This document shows positions 25,615 to 34,342 of a stretch of DNA of 64,000 bases, in pieces. Under the pieces are notes generated by a model. It searched no databases and was not told where the DNA came from. It saw only the letters and a list, made by a program, of their open reading frames with translations. The stretch's first letter is position 1. The number at the start of each line of letters is the position of its first letter. Made by a program: the position numbers and the translations under genes. Source of the stretch: Rhodobacteraceae bacterium EL53. GTDB lineage: Bacteria > Pseudomonadota > Alphaproteobacteria > Rhodobacterales > Rhodobacteraceae. The DNA lies in NCBI GenBank assembly GCA_900313015.1, contig OMPR01000008.1, positions 310,001-374,000 on the forward strand. Reading direction: 5' to 3'.

Positions 25615-25935
25615 ATGCGCCCAATCTTTCATGGGGGTATTACCTGTGCGGCGCGGGCGTTGTTGCACGCACCCGCTGCACAGAGAAGGTCGCTCTGTCG
25701 TCGTCTGTTCAAAGAAGCAGCGGCGGCAGACACTTTTGTACGCCTCACAGGACAAGTGCATTCGACGTTCGGAAATGGATCGTTGATGTCTGCAGCGCGC
25801 AAGAGAGTACTGGCCGATGAACCAACCCTAAACAATGCTGATTATTGCCAGTGTTTGATATTGATCTTGGATTATATTCGCCAAGAGGTCGACACAGAGG
25901 GAATTGATTTAAAGATATCCAAAACAAACGGTTAG
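25615..25935 (+). CDS. Small conserved-position protein after GTA g15
   Basis: The 106-residue product is not recognised as a named family. It starts MRPIFHGGITCAARALLHAP and has two helical halves (QRRSLCRRLFKEAAAADTFV; DYCQCLILILDYIRQEVDTE) with three cysteines. It follows g15 by 7 bases in the same direction and precedes cysE, so it is likely co-transcribed with the GTA. A role in late assembly or release is only a guess. The ATG at 25615 was chosen over an in-frame TTG at 25600 that overlaps g15. Confidence 0.7.
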   Translation: MRPIFHGGITCAARALLHAPAAQRRSLCRRLFKEAAAADTFVRLTGQVHSTFGNGSLMSAARKRVLADEPTLNNADYCQCLILILDYIRQEVDTEGIDLKISKTNG

Positions 25936-26028
25936 GAAGTTTGTTGGATGGAATTATTAGGCCAGAGGTTTTCGTTTGCTTGTTCGTGCGCTACATTAGA
26001 AGAAGTCGCAATGAAGGACGCGAGACCC

Positions 26029-26838
26029 ATGGCTGAAACCAAGGCACAAATTTCGTCAGTTGATCCCGTTTGGACGCAGATCACACACGAAGCGCATGAA
26101 GCTGTAAATCAGGAGCCTCTGATGGGGGGACTGGTGCATGCCTGTATCTTGCATCATAAAAGCCTTGAAAAGGCTCTCTCATACCGGATCGCAGCTAAGT
26201 TGACATCAAATGAGATGTCAATGCTGGTTTTGCGCGAGATTGCAGATCAAGCCTATCAAGACTCACCCGCTTTGGTCGAAGCATCGCGCGCTGACCTGGT
26301 TGCTATTTTCGAACGCGACCCCGCCTGTCATCGGCTGCTGCAACCAATTTTGTATTTCAAAGGGTATCAGGCCGTTCAGGCATATCGTATCGGGCACTGG
26401 CTCTGGTCGAAAGGTAAGTATGACTTAGCTTATTTTTTTCAGATGCGGATCTCAGAAATTTTTGGCATTGATATCCATCCGGCTGCAAAAATTGGGCGCG
26501 GGATCATGATTGACCACGCCCATTCGATCGTGATCGGAGAAACCGCAGTTGTTGGGGATAATGTTTCTATGCTTCACTCAGTGACTCTGGGCGGTACTGG
26601 TAAAGAGGAAGAAGATCGCCATCCGAAGATCGAAGATGGTGTCCTGATTGGAGCTGGTGCAAAAGTGCTAGGTAACATCCGTGTGGGACATTGTAGCCGT
26701 GTTGCTGCTGGATCTGTTGTATTGTCAGATGTTCCACCGTGTAAAACTGTTGCTGGTATCCCAGCCAAGATCGTTGGCGAAGCTGGGTGCGATCAACCTG
26801 CAGTCAGTATGAACCATATGTTGGGGCCAAAAGGCTGA
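26029..26838 (+). CDS. cysE: Serine O-acetyltransferase
   Basis: CysE acetylates serine to O-acetylserine, the first step to cysteine. The 269-residue product has the N-terminal helical trimer domain (VLREIADQAYQDSPALVEAS), the catalytic pair in FERDPACHR and MIDHAHSIVIGE, and a left-handed beta-helix of hexapeptide repeats (IGRGIMIDHAH; VVGDNVSMLHSVTLGG; IGAGAKVLGNIRVG). The ATG at 26029 matches the family start MAETK. ATGs at 26011 and 25948 are possible but add an atypical Cys-rich extension. cysE beside the GTA is a frequent Rhodobacterales neighbour. Confidence 0.95.
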   Translation: MAETKAQISSVDPVWTQITHEAHEAVNQEPLMGGLVHACILHHKSLEKALSYRIAAKLTSNEMSMLVLREIADQAYQDSPALVEASRADLVAIFERDPACHRLLQPILYFKGYQAVQAYRIGHWLWSKGKYDLAYFFQMRISEIFGIDIHPAAKIGRGIMIDHAHSIVIGETAVVGDNVSMLHSVTLGGTGKEEEDRHPKIEDGVLIGAGAKVLGNIRVGHCSRVAAGSVVLSDVPPCKTVAGIPAKIVGEAGCDQPAVSMNHMLGPKG

Positions 26839-26894
26839 AGGTTATTGTCACTTCGATTTTGACTGTTAAGTGACATGAAATGCGTAAGAACAAA

Positions 26895-26927
26895 CAAAGG
26901 CCTGACTGAGTATCAGTCAGGCCTTTG
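26895..26927. terminator. Bidirectional terminator between cysE and pdhC
   Basis: A perfect 15-bp stem (26895-26909 with 26913-26927, loop GTA) is flanked by T-runs on the plus side and A-rich sequence on the other. It separates convergent cysE and pdhC. Confidence 0.93.
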
Positions 26928-26950
26928 TTTTTATTGGTTATGTCAGATCT

Positions 26951-28264
26951 CTAGGCCAACATGACCATTGGATTTTCCAAGTTCTCGACGATGGATTGAA
27001 GAAGTTGTGCACCCAAGGCACCGTCTATTACACGATGGTCGACCGACAAAGTCACAGACATTACCGTTGCAACGGCAAGTTCCCCGTCCTTGCCAACGAT
27101 TGGCTTTTTAACGCCCGCACCTACCGCAAGGATTGCACCATGAGGTGGATTGATAACTGCATCAAAGTTATCGATTCCAAACATACCTAAGTTCGAGATG
27201 GCAAAGCTGCCCCCCTGATACTCATGAGGTGCCAATTTACGATCTCGTGCGCGACCTGCGAGGTCTTTCATTTCAGCAGATAGCGCTGAAAGAGACTTCA
27301 TGTCAGCATCTTTCAATACTGGGGTAAACAGCCCACCTTCGATGGCTACTGCGACTGCTACATCAGAAGGTTTTAGTTTTAGGACGCGATCTCCGGCCCA
27401 AACAGAATTGGCATCAGGCACGGATTGAAGCGCCAAAGCGCAGGCTTTGATGATGAAATCATTGACGCTCAGCTTGACGCCGCGTCCCTGCAGTTGAGCA
27501 TTTAGATCGCCTCGGAATTTTAGCAGAGCATCCAATTGGATATCACGACGCAGATAGAAATGCGGAACTTGCTGTTTTGCTTCGGTCAAACGTGCGGCAA
27601 TTGTTTTGCGCATACCGTTCAGTGAAATCTCTTCGTATTCACGGTCGGCATACATGAGTGCAACCACATCTGCAGACGGGCCCGCAGAAACGGTAGGTGC
27701 CGCAGACGCCGCTGCTGGCGTTGAAACTGCTTGAACTGCATCTGTAACAGGGGTCGGTGCGGTGGCCGAAGCTCCTTCAACATCGGCTTTAACGATCCGA
27801 CCGTGTGGTCCGCTGCCCTGAAGCTGCGCGAGATCGAGCCCCTTTTGGGCAGCAATTCGGCGCGCCAGAGGAGAGGCAAAGATCCGATTCCCGTCACGCG
27901 AGACCGGAGCAGCGGATGCCTCGGCACTTGTCGCAGGAACAGTTTGGGTGGCTGTTTCAGCTACGGCCGCTGGTAAAGTCGCCACAGGGGCAGGGGCGGC
28001 AGAAATGTCGTCGGCGCTTTCGCCTTCTTCCAAGAGCACGGCGATTGCAGTGTTGACTTTGACTCCTTCGGAACCCTCGGCGATCAGGATCTTACCAATC
28101 ACGCCTTCATCAACGGCTTCGAATTCCATCGTCGCTTTGTCGGTTTCGATTTCGGCCAACAGATCACCTGAAGACACAGTGTCGCCCTCTTTGACCAGCC
28201 ATTTTGCAAGAGTGCCTTCTTCCATCGTAGGGGACAGAGCCGGCATCAATATTTCGGTAGGCAT
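26951..28264 (-). CDS. pdhC: Pyruvate dehydrogenase E2, dihydrolipoamide acetyltransferase
   Basis: E2 is the core of the pyruvate dehydrogenase complex and passes acetyl to CoA. The 437-residue protein has one lipoyl domain (1-80, lipoyl Lys in ETDKATMEF), an Ala/Pro linker, a peripheral subunit-binding domain ([20 protein letters not shown]), and the catalytic domain with [11 protein letters not shown] holding the active His. Its lipoyl domain is nearly the same as that at the start of PdhB next door. The order pdhA-pdhB-pdhC on the minus strand is usual for alphaproteobacteria. Confidence 0.97.
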   Translation of the reverse strand: MPTEILMPALSPTMEEGTLAKWLVKEGDTVSSGDLLAEIETDKATMEFEAVDEGVIGKILIAEGSEGVKVNTAIAVLLEEGESADDISAAPAPVATLPAAVAETATQTVPATSAEASAAPVSRDGNRIFASPLARRIAAQKGLDLAQLQGSGPHGRIVKADVEGASATAPTPVTDAVQAVSTPAAASAAPTVSAGPSADVVALMYADREYEEISLNGMRKTIAARLTEAKQQVPHFYLRRDIQLDALLKFRGDLNAQLQGRGVKLSVNDFIIKACALALQSVPDANSVWAGDRVLKLKPSDVAVAVAIEGGLFTPVLKDADMKSLSALSAEMKDLAGRARDRKLAPHEYQGGSFAISNLGMFGIDNFDAVINPPHGAILAVGAGVKKPIVGKDGELAVATVMSVTLSVDHRVIDGALGAQLLQSIVENLENPMVMLA

Positions 28265-28276
28265 TTGATAAACTCC

Positions 28277-29635
28277 TTACCGGTATGTGACTTGCTTCAC
28301 GGCTGCGATCACATCATCGGTGGTCACCAGCGCGAGCTTTTCTAGGTTTGCGGCATAAGGCATAGGAACGTCCTTGCCGGTGCAATTGATGACGGGTGCG
28401 TCAAGGTAATCGAACGCTTCCTGCATCACGACCGATGAGATGTAGCTGCCGACAGACCCTTGGGGCCAACCTTCCTCCACAGTAACCAGCCGGTTTGTTT
28501 TCATCACCGATTTGATGATTGAACCTGTGTCCATTGGGCGCAAAGTCCGAAGGTCGATGACCTCAGCACTGACACCATCTTCGGCTAACTTGTCCGCAGC
28601 TTCCAACGCGTACTGCATACCAATCCCGAAAGACACGATGGTCACATCTGCGCCTTCACGCCAGATACGCGCTTTGCCAAACGGGACAGTGAAATCGTCC
28701 ATTGCTGGCACGTCAAAGCTGCGGCCATACAAAATTTCGTTTTCCAGAAAGATTACCGGGTTCGGGTCGCGGATGGCTGATTTCAAAAGGCCTTTGGCAT
28801 CGGATGCAGAATAGGGCATCGCAACTTTCAGACCGGGGATCTGCATGTACCAAGCTGCATAATCCTGGCTGTGCTGAGCCCCAACGCGCGCCGCAGCTCC
28901 GTTCGGTCCACGGAACACCATAGGCGCTCCCATCTGACCACCAGACATATAGAGCGTCTTAGCTGCCGAGTTGATGATGTGGTCAATCGCTTGCATCGCA
29001 AAGTTGAAAGTCATGAATTCAACGATTGGCTTCAGCCCGCCAAAGGCCGCTCCAACTGCAATACCGGCAAACCCATGTTCTGTAATAGGGGTGTCAATCA
29101 CCCGCTTAGAACCAAATTCATCAAGCAAGCCTTGGGAGACCTTGTAGGCGCCTTGGTATTCCGCAACCTCTTCACCCATCAGGTAGACGTCCTCGTCTCC
29201 TCGCATTTCTTCGGCCATCGCATCGCGCAGAGCTTCACGAACAGTTTGCTGCTTCATTGATGTGCCTTCGGGCCAATCTGGTGTCAGATCAACCTGAGGT
29301 GCAGCTGGTGCAGCAGCAACCGTTGGCGCGGCACTGGTTGGAGCAGGGGCGGTTGCAGGAGCCAGTGCAGCGGCGAGATCACCCACCTCTTCGCCTTCTT
29401 CGACCATGATGGCGATAGCAGTGTTCACTTTCACGCCTTCGGTGCCCTCTGCAATCAAGATCTTGCCGACGATGCCTTCATCAACGGCCTCGAATTCCAT
29501 CGTTGCTTTGTCAGTTTCGATCTCGGCCAGAATATCACCCGAGGATACGGTATCGCCTTCTTTGACCAACCATTTGGCCAATGTGCCTTCCTCCATGGTC
29601 GGCGACAGGGCGGGCATAAGGATTTCAATTGCCAT
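28277..29635 (-). CDS. pdhB: Pyruvate dehydrogenase E1 beta subunit with N-terminal lipoyl domain
   Basis: E1-beta pairs with PdhA to decarboxylate pyruvate using thiamine diphosphate. The 452-residue protein carries an extra lipoyl domain (1-80, lipoyl Lys in ETDKATMEF), an Ala/Pro linker, and then the transketolase-type subunit ([46 protein letters not shown]-type and [10 protein letters not shown] motifs). The extra lipoyl domain is typical of alphaproteobacterial E1-beta. It lies 12 bases from pdhC and 14 from pdhA. Confidence 0.97.
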   Translation of the reverse strand: MAIEILMPALSPTMEEGTLAKWLVKEGDTVSSGDILAEIETDKATMEFEAVDEGIVGKILIAEGTEGVKVNTAIAIMVEEGEEVGDLAAALAPATAPAPTSAAPTVAAAPAAPQVDLTPDWPEGTSMKQQTVREALRDAMAEEMRGDEDVYLMGEEVAEYQGAYKVSQGLLDEFGSKRVIDTPITEHGFAGIAVGAAFGGLKPIVEFMTFNFAMQAIDHIINSAAKTLYMSGGQMGAPMVFRGPNGAAARVGAQHSQDYAAWYMQIPGLKVAMPYSASDAKGLLKSAIRDPNPVIFLENEILYGRSFDVPAMDDFTVPFGKARIWREGADVTIVSFGIGMQYALEAADKLAEDGVSAEVIDLRTLRPMDTGSIIKSVMKTNRLVTVEEGWPQGSVGSYISSVVMQEAFDYLDAPVINCTGKDVPMPYAANLEKLALVTTDDVIAAVKQVTYR

Positions 29636-29649
29636 GTCTAATCTTCCCC

Positions 29650-30639
29650 TCAGGCGTAAATATCAGTCCAGAGCTCATCAATGTGAGGCACTGGGCTTTC
29701 TTTGGCGAAATCAGCGGCGGCGTTTACCACATCTTTGATTTCCTTATCGATGGCCTTGAGGTCATCTTCGGTCGCGTGTTTCCCAGTCAGAAGCAATTCG
29801 CGCACCTGTTCGATCGGATCGCGCTCTTCGCGCATCTTTTGAACTTCTTCGCGGGTTCTGTACTTGGCGGGATCTGACATCGAGTGGCCACGATACCGAT
29901 AGGTTTTGATTTCAAGAATATACGGTCCTTTGCCTGAACGGCAGTGTGCGACGGCTTTTTCACCAGCCTCTTTGACCGCGAGAACACTCATCCCATCAAC
30001 CGCTTCGCCGGGAATACCAAAGGCTTCTCCGCGGGTGAAAATGTCTGGGGTCGAGGTAGAACGCGATTGTGCGGTGCCCATGGCGTATTGATTGTTCTCG
30101 ATGACGAAAATAACCGGCAGATCCCAAATCGCCGCCATGTTAAAGGCTTCATAGACTTGGCCCTGGTTTGCGGCGCCGTCCCCGAAATAGGTAAAGGTGA
30201 CACGCCCGTTGCCTTTGTATTTGTCGGCAAAAGCCAACCCGGCCCCGAGTGGGACCTGTGCACCCACAATGCCATGACCGCCATAGAAATGCTTCTCTTT
30301 GGAGAACATATGCATCGAGCCGCCCTTGCCTTTAGACAGGCCGCCTTCGCGACCAGTCAGTTCGGCCATGACGCCACCTGCATCCATGCCGCAAGCCAGC
30401 ATGTGGCCGTGGTCACGATAAGAGGTGATCCGTTTGTCGCCTTCTTCGGCTGCAGCCTCAAGACCAACAACAACGGCTTCTTGTCCGATGTATAGGTGAC
30501 AGAACCCTCCGATCAGGCCCATGCCATACAGTTGCCCCGCCTTTTCTTCGAATCGACGGATTAACAGCATTTCCCGATAGTAAGTGGTCAGCTCTTCGGC
30601 AGAAACATTTGGTTTCTTTGTACTTTTTCGCGCAGCCAT
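29650..30639 (-). CDS. pdhA: Pyruvate dehydrogenase E1 alpha subunit
   Basis: E1-alpha binds thiamine diphosphate: the motif [20 protein letters not shown] is in the middle and the phosphorylation-loop region [15 protein letters not shown] follows. The N-terminus is 329 aa long from the ATG at 30639 ([20 protein letters not shown]). It is the first gene of pdhA-pdhB-pdhC. An 18-base palindrome centred 36 bases upstream matches one before lpdA. Confidence 0.97.
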   Translation of the reverse strand: MAARKSTKKPNVSAEELTTYYREMLLIRRFEEKAGQLYGMGLIGGFCHLYIGQEAVVVGLEAAAEEGDKRITSYRDHGHMLACGMDAGGVMAELTGREGGLSKGKGGSMHMFSKEKHFYGGHGIVGAQVPLGAGLAFADKYKGNGRVTFTYFGDGAANQGQVYEAFNMAAIWDLPVIFVIENNQYAMGTAQSRSTSTPDIFTRGEAFGIPGEAVDGMSVLAVKEAGEKAVAHCRSGKGPYILEIKTYRYRGHSMSDPAKYRTREEVQKMREERDPIEQVRELLLTGKHATEDDLKAIDKEIKDVVNAAADFAKESPVPHIDELWTDIYA

Positions 30640-30666
30640 CGTGGCGATCTCCCCCTTGCGGCAAGA

Positions 30667-30684
30667 TAGTTTAGCGTTAAACTA
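30667..30684 (-). promoter_or_regulatory. Palindromic operator before pdhA, shared with lpdA
   Basis: TAGTTTA (30667-30673), GCGT and TAAACTA (30678-30684) form an inverted repeat that extends to 10 bp per arm at 30664-30687. The same half sites with a 4-base CG-centred spacer occur upstream of lpdA. Consensus: TAGTTTARCGKTAAACTA. The regulator is not identified; a central CG is usual for LacI-type sites. Confidence 0.7.
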
Positions 30685-30751
30685 TCTTTTAATGCATTTG
30701 GGGCGATCTGGCGAGAGCTATTATGACGCGGGGGAAATTCGCCGTTTCTGC

Positions 30752-31051
30752 TTAGCGAATGACAATTTCGTCCGAGCGAAGCAATCCCAAGACTGAACGC
30801 GCTTGCTGATCCAAGAGGTCCAGATCCAGATAGGTATCTGAAAGGCGCCTGGTCAGATTTTCGGATTCTTTGATTTCGGCGGTCAGCGCTTCAAGATCTC
30901 GGGACAGAACGTCTTTTTCAGCTGTGATCTCGACACGGCGGAACAGGCCAAAATCCCCTTGCACAGCGGCAAATGTAAAATAAACGCCAAGTGCAAATGC
31001 AGAGGCGAAAAACAAGAGAGAGCCGATATTGGGTCGATTAGAACGGGACAC
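30752..31051 (-). CDS. FtsB/DivIC-like septum formation initiator
   Basis: The 99-residue protein has one membrane helix (residues ~11-31) followed by a coiled coil (EKDVLSRDLEALTAEIKESE) and a short tail, the layout of FtsB-type divisome proteins that bridge FtsL and FtsQ. The start is GTG at 31051. It lies between pgk and pdhA on the minus strand, a position seen in many alphaproteobacteria. The family call is good, but the exact FtsB versus DivIC name is not needed here. Confidence 0.85.
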   Translation of the reverse strand: MSRSNRPNIGSLLFFASAFALGVYFTFAAVQGDFGLFRRVEITAEKDVLSRDLEALTAEIKESENLTRRLSDTYLDLDLLDQQARSVLGLLRSDEIVIR

Positions 31052-31103
31052 GGGGAAACCTGCCTATTTCACTGCCTTACATGCACCCTTTGCGGGCGTC
31101 TTT

Positions 31104-31150
31104 ATTCACAATGACACATACGATTCGTTTTGTGAATCCCCAAATCGGGG
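31104..31150. other. Inverted repeats in the pgk-ftsB gap
   Basis: ATTCACAA (31104-31111) pairs TTGTGAAT (31130-31137), followed by a CCCC/GGGG hairpin. The 178-base gap holds no gene. These could be the ftsB promoter region or a pgk terminator without a T-run; function is not evident. Confidence 0.3.
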
Positions 31151-31229
31151 GATCAAAAACTGCGGTATTGTTTGCGTTTCAAACGCCCCAAGATCAATCA
31201 GGACCTCTGAGGATCATTTAGCGAGGAAA

Positions 31230-32417
31230 TTAGCTAAGTGCAGCAACTCCGGGTAGGGTTTTGCCTTCCATCCATTCCAAAAAGGCGCCGCCAGCGGTTG
31301 AAATGTACGTGAAATCCGCCGCCGCCCCTGATGCGTTAAGGGCTGCGACTGTGTCGCCTCCGCCGGCAACTGAAACAATTTGCCCTGATCGCGTCAAAGC
31401 GGCCGCTTTCAAAGCAGCTGCATTTGTAGCAGCGTCAAAAGGTTCCAGCTCAAATGCCCCCAGTGGTCCGTTCCAGATGAGAGTTTTGCTGCTCTCAAGG
31501 ACCCGGCTGATCTCGGCAATACTTTCAGGGCCCGCATCCAGGATCATGCCTTCATCAGGGCAGAGGTCAGCATCTACAATCAAATGCGGGGCATGAGATT
31601 CGAACTTTTCTGCAACGACGATGTCTTTTGGAAGAATGATCTTGCAATTCAGCGCGTCGGCTTTAGCCATGATTTCAAGCGCGGTTTCTTTCATGATACG
31701 TTCGGCCAACGATTTCCCGATGTTCATCCCCTTGGCTGCCAAGAATGTATTGGCCATGCCGCCGCCAATGATCAGGTAATCCACTTTTTCGATCAGATTC
31801 CCCAGAAGCTCAAGTTTTGAGGAAACTTTGGCGCCGCCAACGACGGCTGTCACAGGGCGGTTGGGAGCACCCAATGCTGTTTCCAGGGCTTCAAGTTCCG
31901 CTTGCATCAGGCGGCCTGCGCAGGCCGGTAACAGGCGCGCAATCGCTTCCGTTGAACTGTGTGCACGGTGGGCTGCCGAAAAGGCATCGTTGCAGTAAAT
32001 TTCACCCAACTTTGCCATGCCCTCTGCCAAGTCTGGATCGTTCTTGGTTTCGGCCGCGTGAAACCGTGTGTTCTCCAACAACAAAACTTCGCCCGGCTGT
32101 AGCGCATCAGCCGCCGCCTGAGCACCGGCCCCCACACAGTCAGCTGCAAACAGAACCCGCGTTTCAAACGCGCGCTCCAGCGTTGGAATCAGTTGGTTCA
32201 GCGAGAGATTCTCGCGGCGTTCACCACCTGGACGGCCAAAATGAGCAAGAAGAATAGGCTTGCCGCCAGCTGCGAGAATATCGCGAACGGAGGGAGCAAT
32301 CCGGCGAATGCGGGTGGAATCAGTCACAACGCCGTCGACGATCGGCACGTTGATGTCCACACGCACAAGCACGCGCTTACCGTTTAGATCCATATCGTCC
32401 AGTGTCTTCCAGCTCAT
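31230..32417 (-). CDS. pgk: Phosphoglycerate kinase
   Basis: Pgk makes ATP from 1,3-bisphosphoglycerate. The 395-residue product has the N-terminal [11 protein letters not shown] and [18 protein letters not shown] substrate region, [15 protein letters not shown], and the C-terminal ATP part [17 protein letters not shown] and [20 protein letters not shown]. The ATG at 32417 is the standard [20 protein letters not shown] start. It is divergent from the cyclophilin pair. Confidence 0.97.
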   Translation of the reverse strand: MSWKTLDDMDLNGKRVLVRVDINVPIVDGVVTDSTRIRRIAPSVRDILAAGGKPILLAHFGRPGGERRENLSLNQLIPTLERAFETRVLFAADCVGAGAQAAADALQPGEVLLLENTRFHAAETKNDPDLAEGMAKLGEIYCNDAFSAAHRAHSSTEAIARLLPACAGRLMQAELEALETALGAPNRPVTAVVGGAKVSSKLELLGNLIEKVDYLIIGGGMANTFLAAKGMNIGKSLAERIMKETALEIMAKADALNCKIILPKDIVVAEKFESHAPHLIVDADLCPDEGMILDAGPESIAEISRVLESSKTLIWNGPLGAFELEPFDAATNAAALKAAALTRSGQIVSVAGGGDTVAALNASGAAADFTYISTAGGAFLEWMEGKTLPGVAALS

Positions 32418-32549
32418 GACCTATAACTCTCCTGAAATACAAGGTTTACGCATTTCTCTAAAGGAAAGTGCGTCCGGGTCAATGGCGTGCCTTGTCGATC
32501 CGGTCCCCACTGATTAGTTTCCGCTCAAGTAAATTCACAGGAGAGCCCC

Positions 32550-33056
32550 ATGGCCGAGATCAAAGATCCCGAAAACACCATCATCATCGAACTGAAAGAC
32601 GGCAACGTTGTTATTGAATTGTTGCCCGATGTCGCGCCTCAGCACAGTGCGCGTATGAAAGAACTGGCCCGTGGCGGCGAATACGACAACGTGGCTTTCC
32701 ACCGCGTGATCGATGGGTTCATGGCGCAGACTGGTGATGTCGCCAACGGCGACATGGAAGACGACTTTAACCTGCGCATGGCAGGTACCGGCGGATCTTC
32801 CTTGCCAAATGTCCCTGCTGAATTTTCCAAGCTGCCACATGATCGTGGAACCATCGGTGCTGCGCGTTCTGCAAGCCCAGACAGCGCGAATTCACAGTTC
32901 TTTATCAACTTCAAAGACAACAGCTTCTTGAACGGTCAATACACTGTTTATGGCCGTGTGATCGAAGGCATGGAACATGTTGATGCGATCCAGCGTGGCG
33001 AGCCACCCGCGAATCCTGACCGCATGATCAGCGTCAAGGTTGCTGCAGATGCGTAA
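32550..33056 (+). CDS. Cytoplasmic peptidyl-prolyl cis-trans isomerase (cyclophilin)
   Basis: The 168-residue product has the cyclophilin core YDNVAFHRVIDGFMAQTGDV, NSQFFINFKDNSFLNGQYTV and VIEGMEHVDAIQRGEP. No signal peptide is visible, so it acts in the cytoplasm. An AGGAGAG ribosome binding site precedes the ATG. It overlaps the next gene, a secreted paralogue, by 8 bases. Confidence 0.95.
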   Translation: MAEIKDPENTIIIELKDGNVVIELLPDVAPQHSARMKELARGGEYDNVAFHRVIDGFMAQTGDVANGDMEDDFNLRMAGTGGSSLPNVPAEFSKLPHDRGTIGAARSASPDSANSQFFINFKDNSFLNGQYTVYGRVIEGMEHVDAIQRGEPPANPDRMISVKVAADA

Positions 33057-33621
33057 GCTGGCAGCAGCCGTTGCTTTGATGGCAAGCCCCGCGCTTGCCA
33101 TCATTGGCAGCACACCCGCGCTCGCAACCGGTCTTAAAATCGAAGTTGAAGGGGAGGCCAATGGCATCATCACTATCGACCTTCTTGAAGACGTAGCGCC
33201 CAAGCATGCTGAACAAATCGCAGCTCTGGCGAGTGAAGGCAAATACGATGGTGTGGTGTTTCATCGCGTGATCGATGGCTTCATGGCGCAAACCGGTGAT
33301 GTTGAGTTTGGTAAACTGGGTGGCGATATGCGCCGTGCTGGTACAGGGGGATCTGATCGCTCGGATCTCGCAGCAGAGTTTTCAGACGTGCCTTACGAAC
33401 GTGGCATTGTCGGAATGGCACGTTCTCAAAACCCAAACAGCGCGAATTCTCAGTTCTTCATTATGTTTGCACCAGGTCATTTCCTAAACGGTCAATACAC
33501 CGTGGTTGGAAAAGTGACAGGTGGCATGGATGTCGTGGACAAGATCAAGTTGGGCAAAGGCCAGAACGGATCTGTTGTCGGGCAGCCTGACGTAATGAAG
33601 AAGGTTACCGTGACTAAATAA
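33049..33621 (+). CDS. Secreted (periplasmic) cyclophilin-type peptidyl-prolyl isomerase
   Basis: The 190-residue product begins with a signal peptide (MRKLAAAVALMASPALAIIG then STPALATG) and then a cyclophilin domain very like its upstream neighbour (YDGVVFHRVIDGFMAQTGDV, NSQFFIMFAPGHFLNGQYTV). The ATG at 33049 overlaps the last codons of the cytoplasmic paralogue. The pair probably arose by duplication with gain of a signal peptide; the secreted copy assists folding in the periplasm. Confidence 0.93.
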   Translation: MRKLAAAVALMASPALAIIGSTPALATGLKIEVEGEANGIITIDLLEDVAPKHAEQIAALASEGKYDGVVFHRVIDGFMAQTGDVEFGKLGGDMRRAGTGGSDRSDLAAEFSDVPYERGIVGMARSQNPNSANSQFFIMFAPGHFLNGQYTVVGKVTGGMDVVDKIKLGKGQNGSVVGQPDVMKKVTVTK

Positions 33622-33627
33622 TCCAGT

Positions 33628-33661
33628 TTCCGGCGCTTGCCCTTTTGTTTGGGCGCCGGAA
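33628..33661 (+). terminator. Hairpin after the cyclophilin pair
   Basis: TTCCGGCGC (33628-33636) pairs GCGCCGGAA (33653-33661), followed by CCTAATTTT. It is 6 bases past the stop and is a probable terminator. Confidence 0.7.
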
Positions 33662-33760
33662 CCTAATTTTGCGAATAGACCAAGCTCGGTGGATTTATGC
33701 CGGGCTTTTTTCGTGTTCATTCCTTAGACAACGATCCTGAATTTCTCAAATCTGGCGCAA

Positions 33761-33805
33761 AAGAAAAAGCACGCGTCGTGGGGGACCACAGCGCGTGCTT
33801 TAAAA
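33761..33805 (-). terminator. Intrinsic terminator after the bactofilin gene
   Basis: AAAGCACGCG (33766-33775) pairs CGCGTGCTTT (33792-33801), with an inner GTGG/CCAC stem. On the minus strand it is followed by a strong T-run; on the plus strand by a shorter one. Confidence 0.85.
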
Positions 33806-33826
33806 TGTCTTGGGTCGCAAAGGGCC

Positions 33827-34342
33827 TTAGGCGCCTTCTGGCTTTGCAGCCGGAGCAGCTGCAGCAGGGTTTGCAGCAGGCTTGGTTGAACGACCAGGGT
33901 TGAGCGGATCATCTTGGCGCTGGACCGACCCTTCAAAGTGGGCACCGCTTTCGATCGCGATAGTTTTGTGAATGATGTCGCCTTCGACGCGCGCAGTCGA
34001 TGTCAGGCGCACTTTCAAGCCACGTACACGACCAACGATGCGACCATTGATGACCACGTCGTCTGCTGTCACTTCGCCTTTGATCGTGGCGGTTTCGCCG
34101 ATGGTCAGCAGGTGGGCACGAATGTCGCCTTCGACTGTGCCCTCAACCTGAATGTCACCGGTGGTTTTCAGATTACCAGTGATGTGCAGGTCAGACGACA
34201 GAACCGATGCTGGTGGCTTGGGCTTTGGGGCAGAAGCTTTGAAATCGCTCGGAGATGTCTTGGTTGGAGCAGCAGGGGCGGCAGGCTTGGTCGCCTCAGG
34301 TGCTTTTGGTGCGGGCTCGTTGATTTTGCTCTTAGAAAACAT
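33827..34342 (-). CDS. Bactofilin family cytoskeletal protein
   Basis: Bactofilins polymerise without nucleotide into filaments that recruit cell-wall enzymes. The 171-residue protein has Pro/Ala/Lys-rich disordered ends and a beta-helical core at residues ~46-145 (SSDLHITGNLKTTGDIQVEG; IGETATIKGEVTADDVVING; RVEGDIIHKTIAIESGAHFE). Its ATG overlaps the last 11 bases of the M23 peptidase gene, so the two are translationally coupled. A shared role in shaping peptidoglycan is inferred. Confidence 0.93.
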   Translation of the reverse strand: MFSKSKINEPAPKAPEATKPAAPAAPTKTSPSDFKASAPKPKPPASVLSSDLHITGNLKTTGDIQVEGTVEGDIRAHLLTIGETATIKGEVTADDVVINGRIVGRVRGLKVRLTSTARVEGDIIHKTIAIESGAHFEGSVQRQDDPLNPGRSTKPAANPAAAAPAAKPEGA

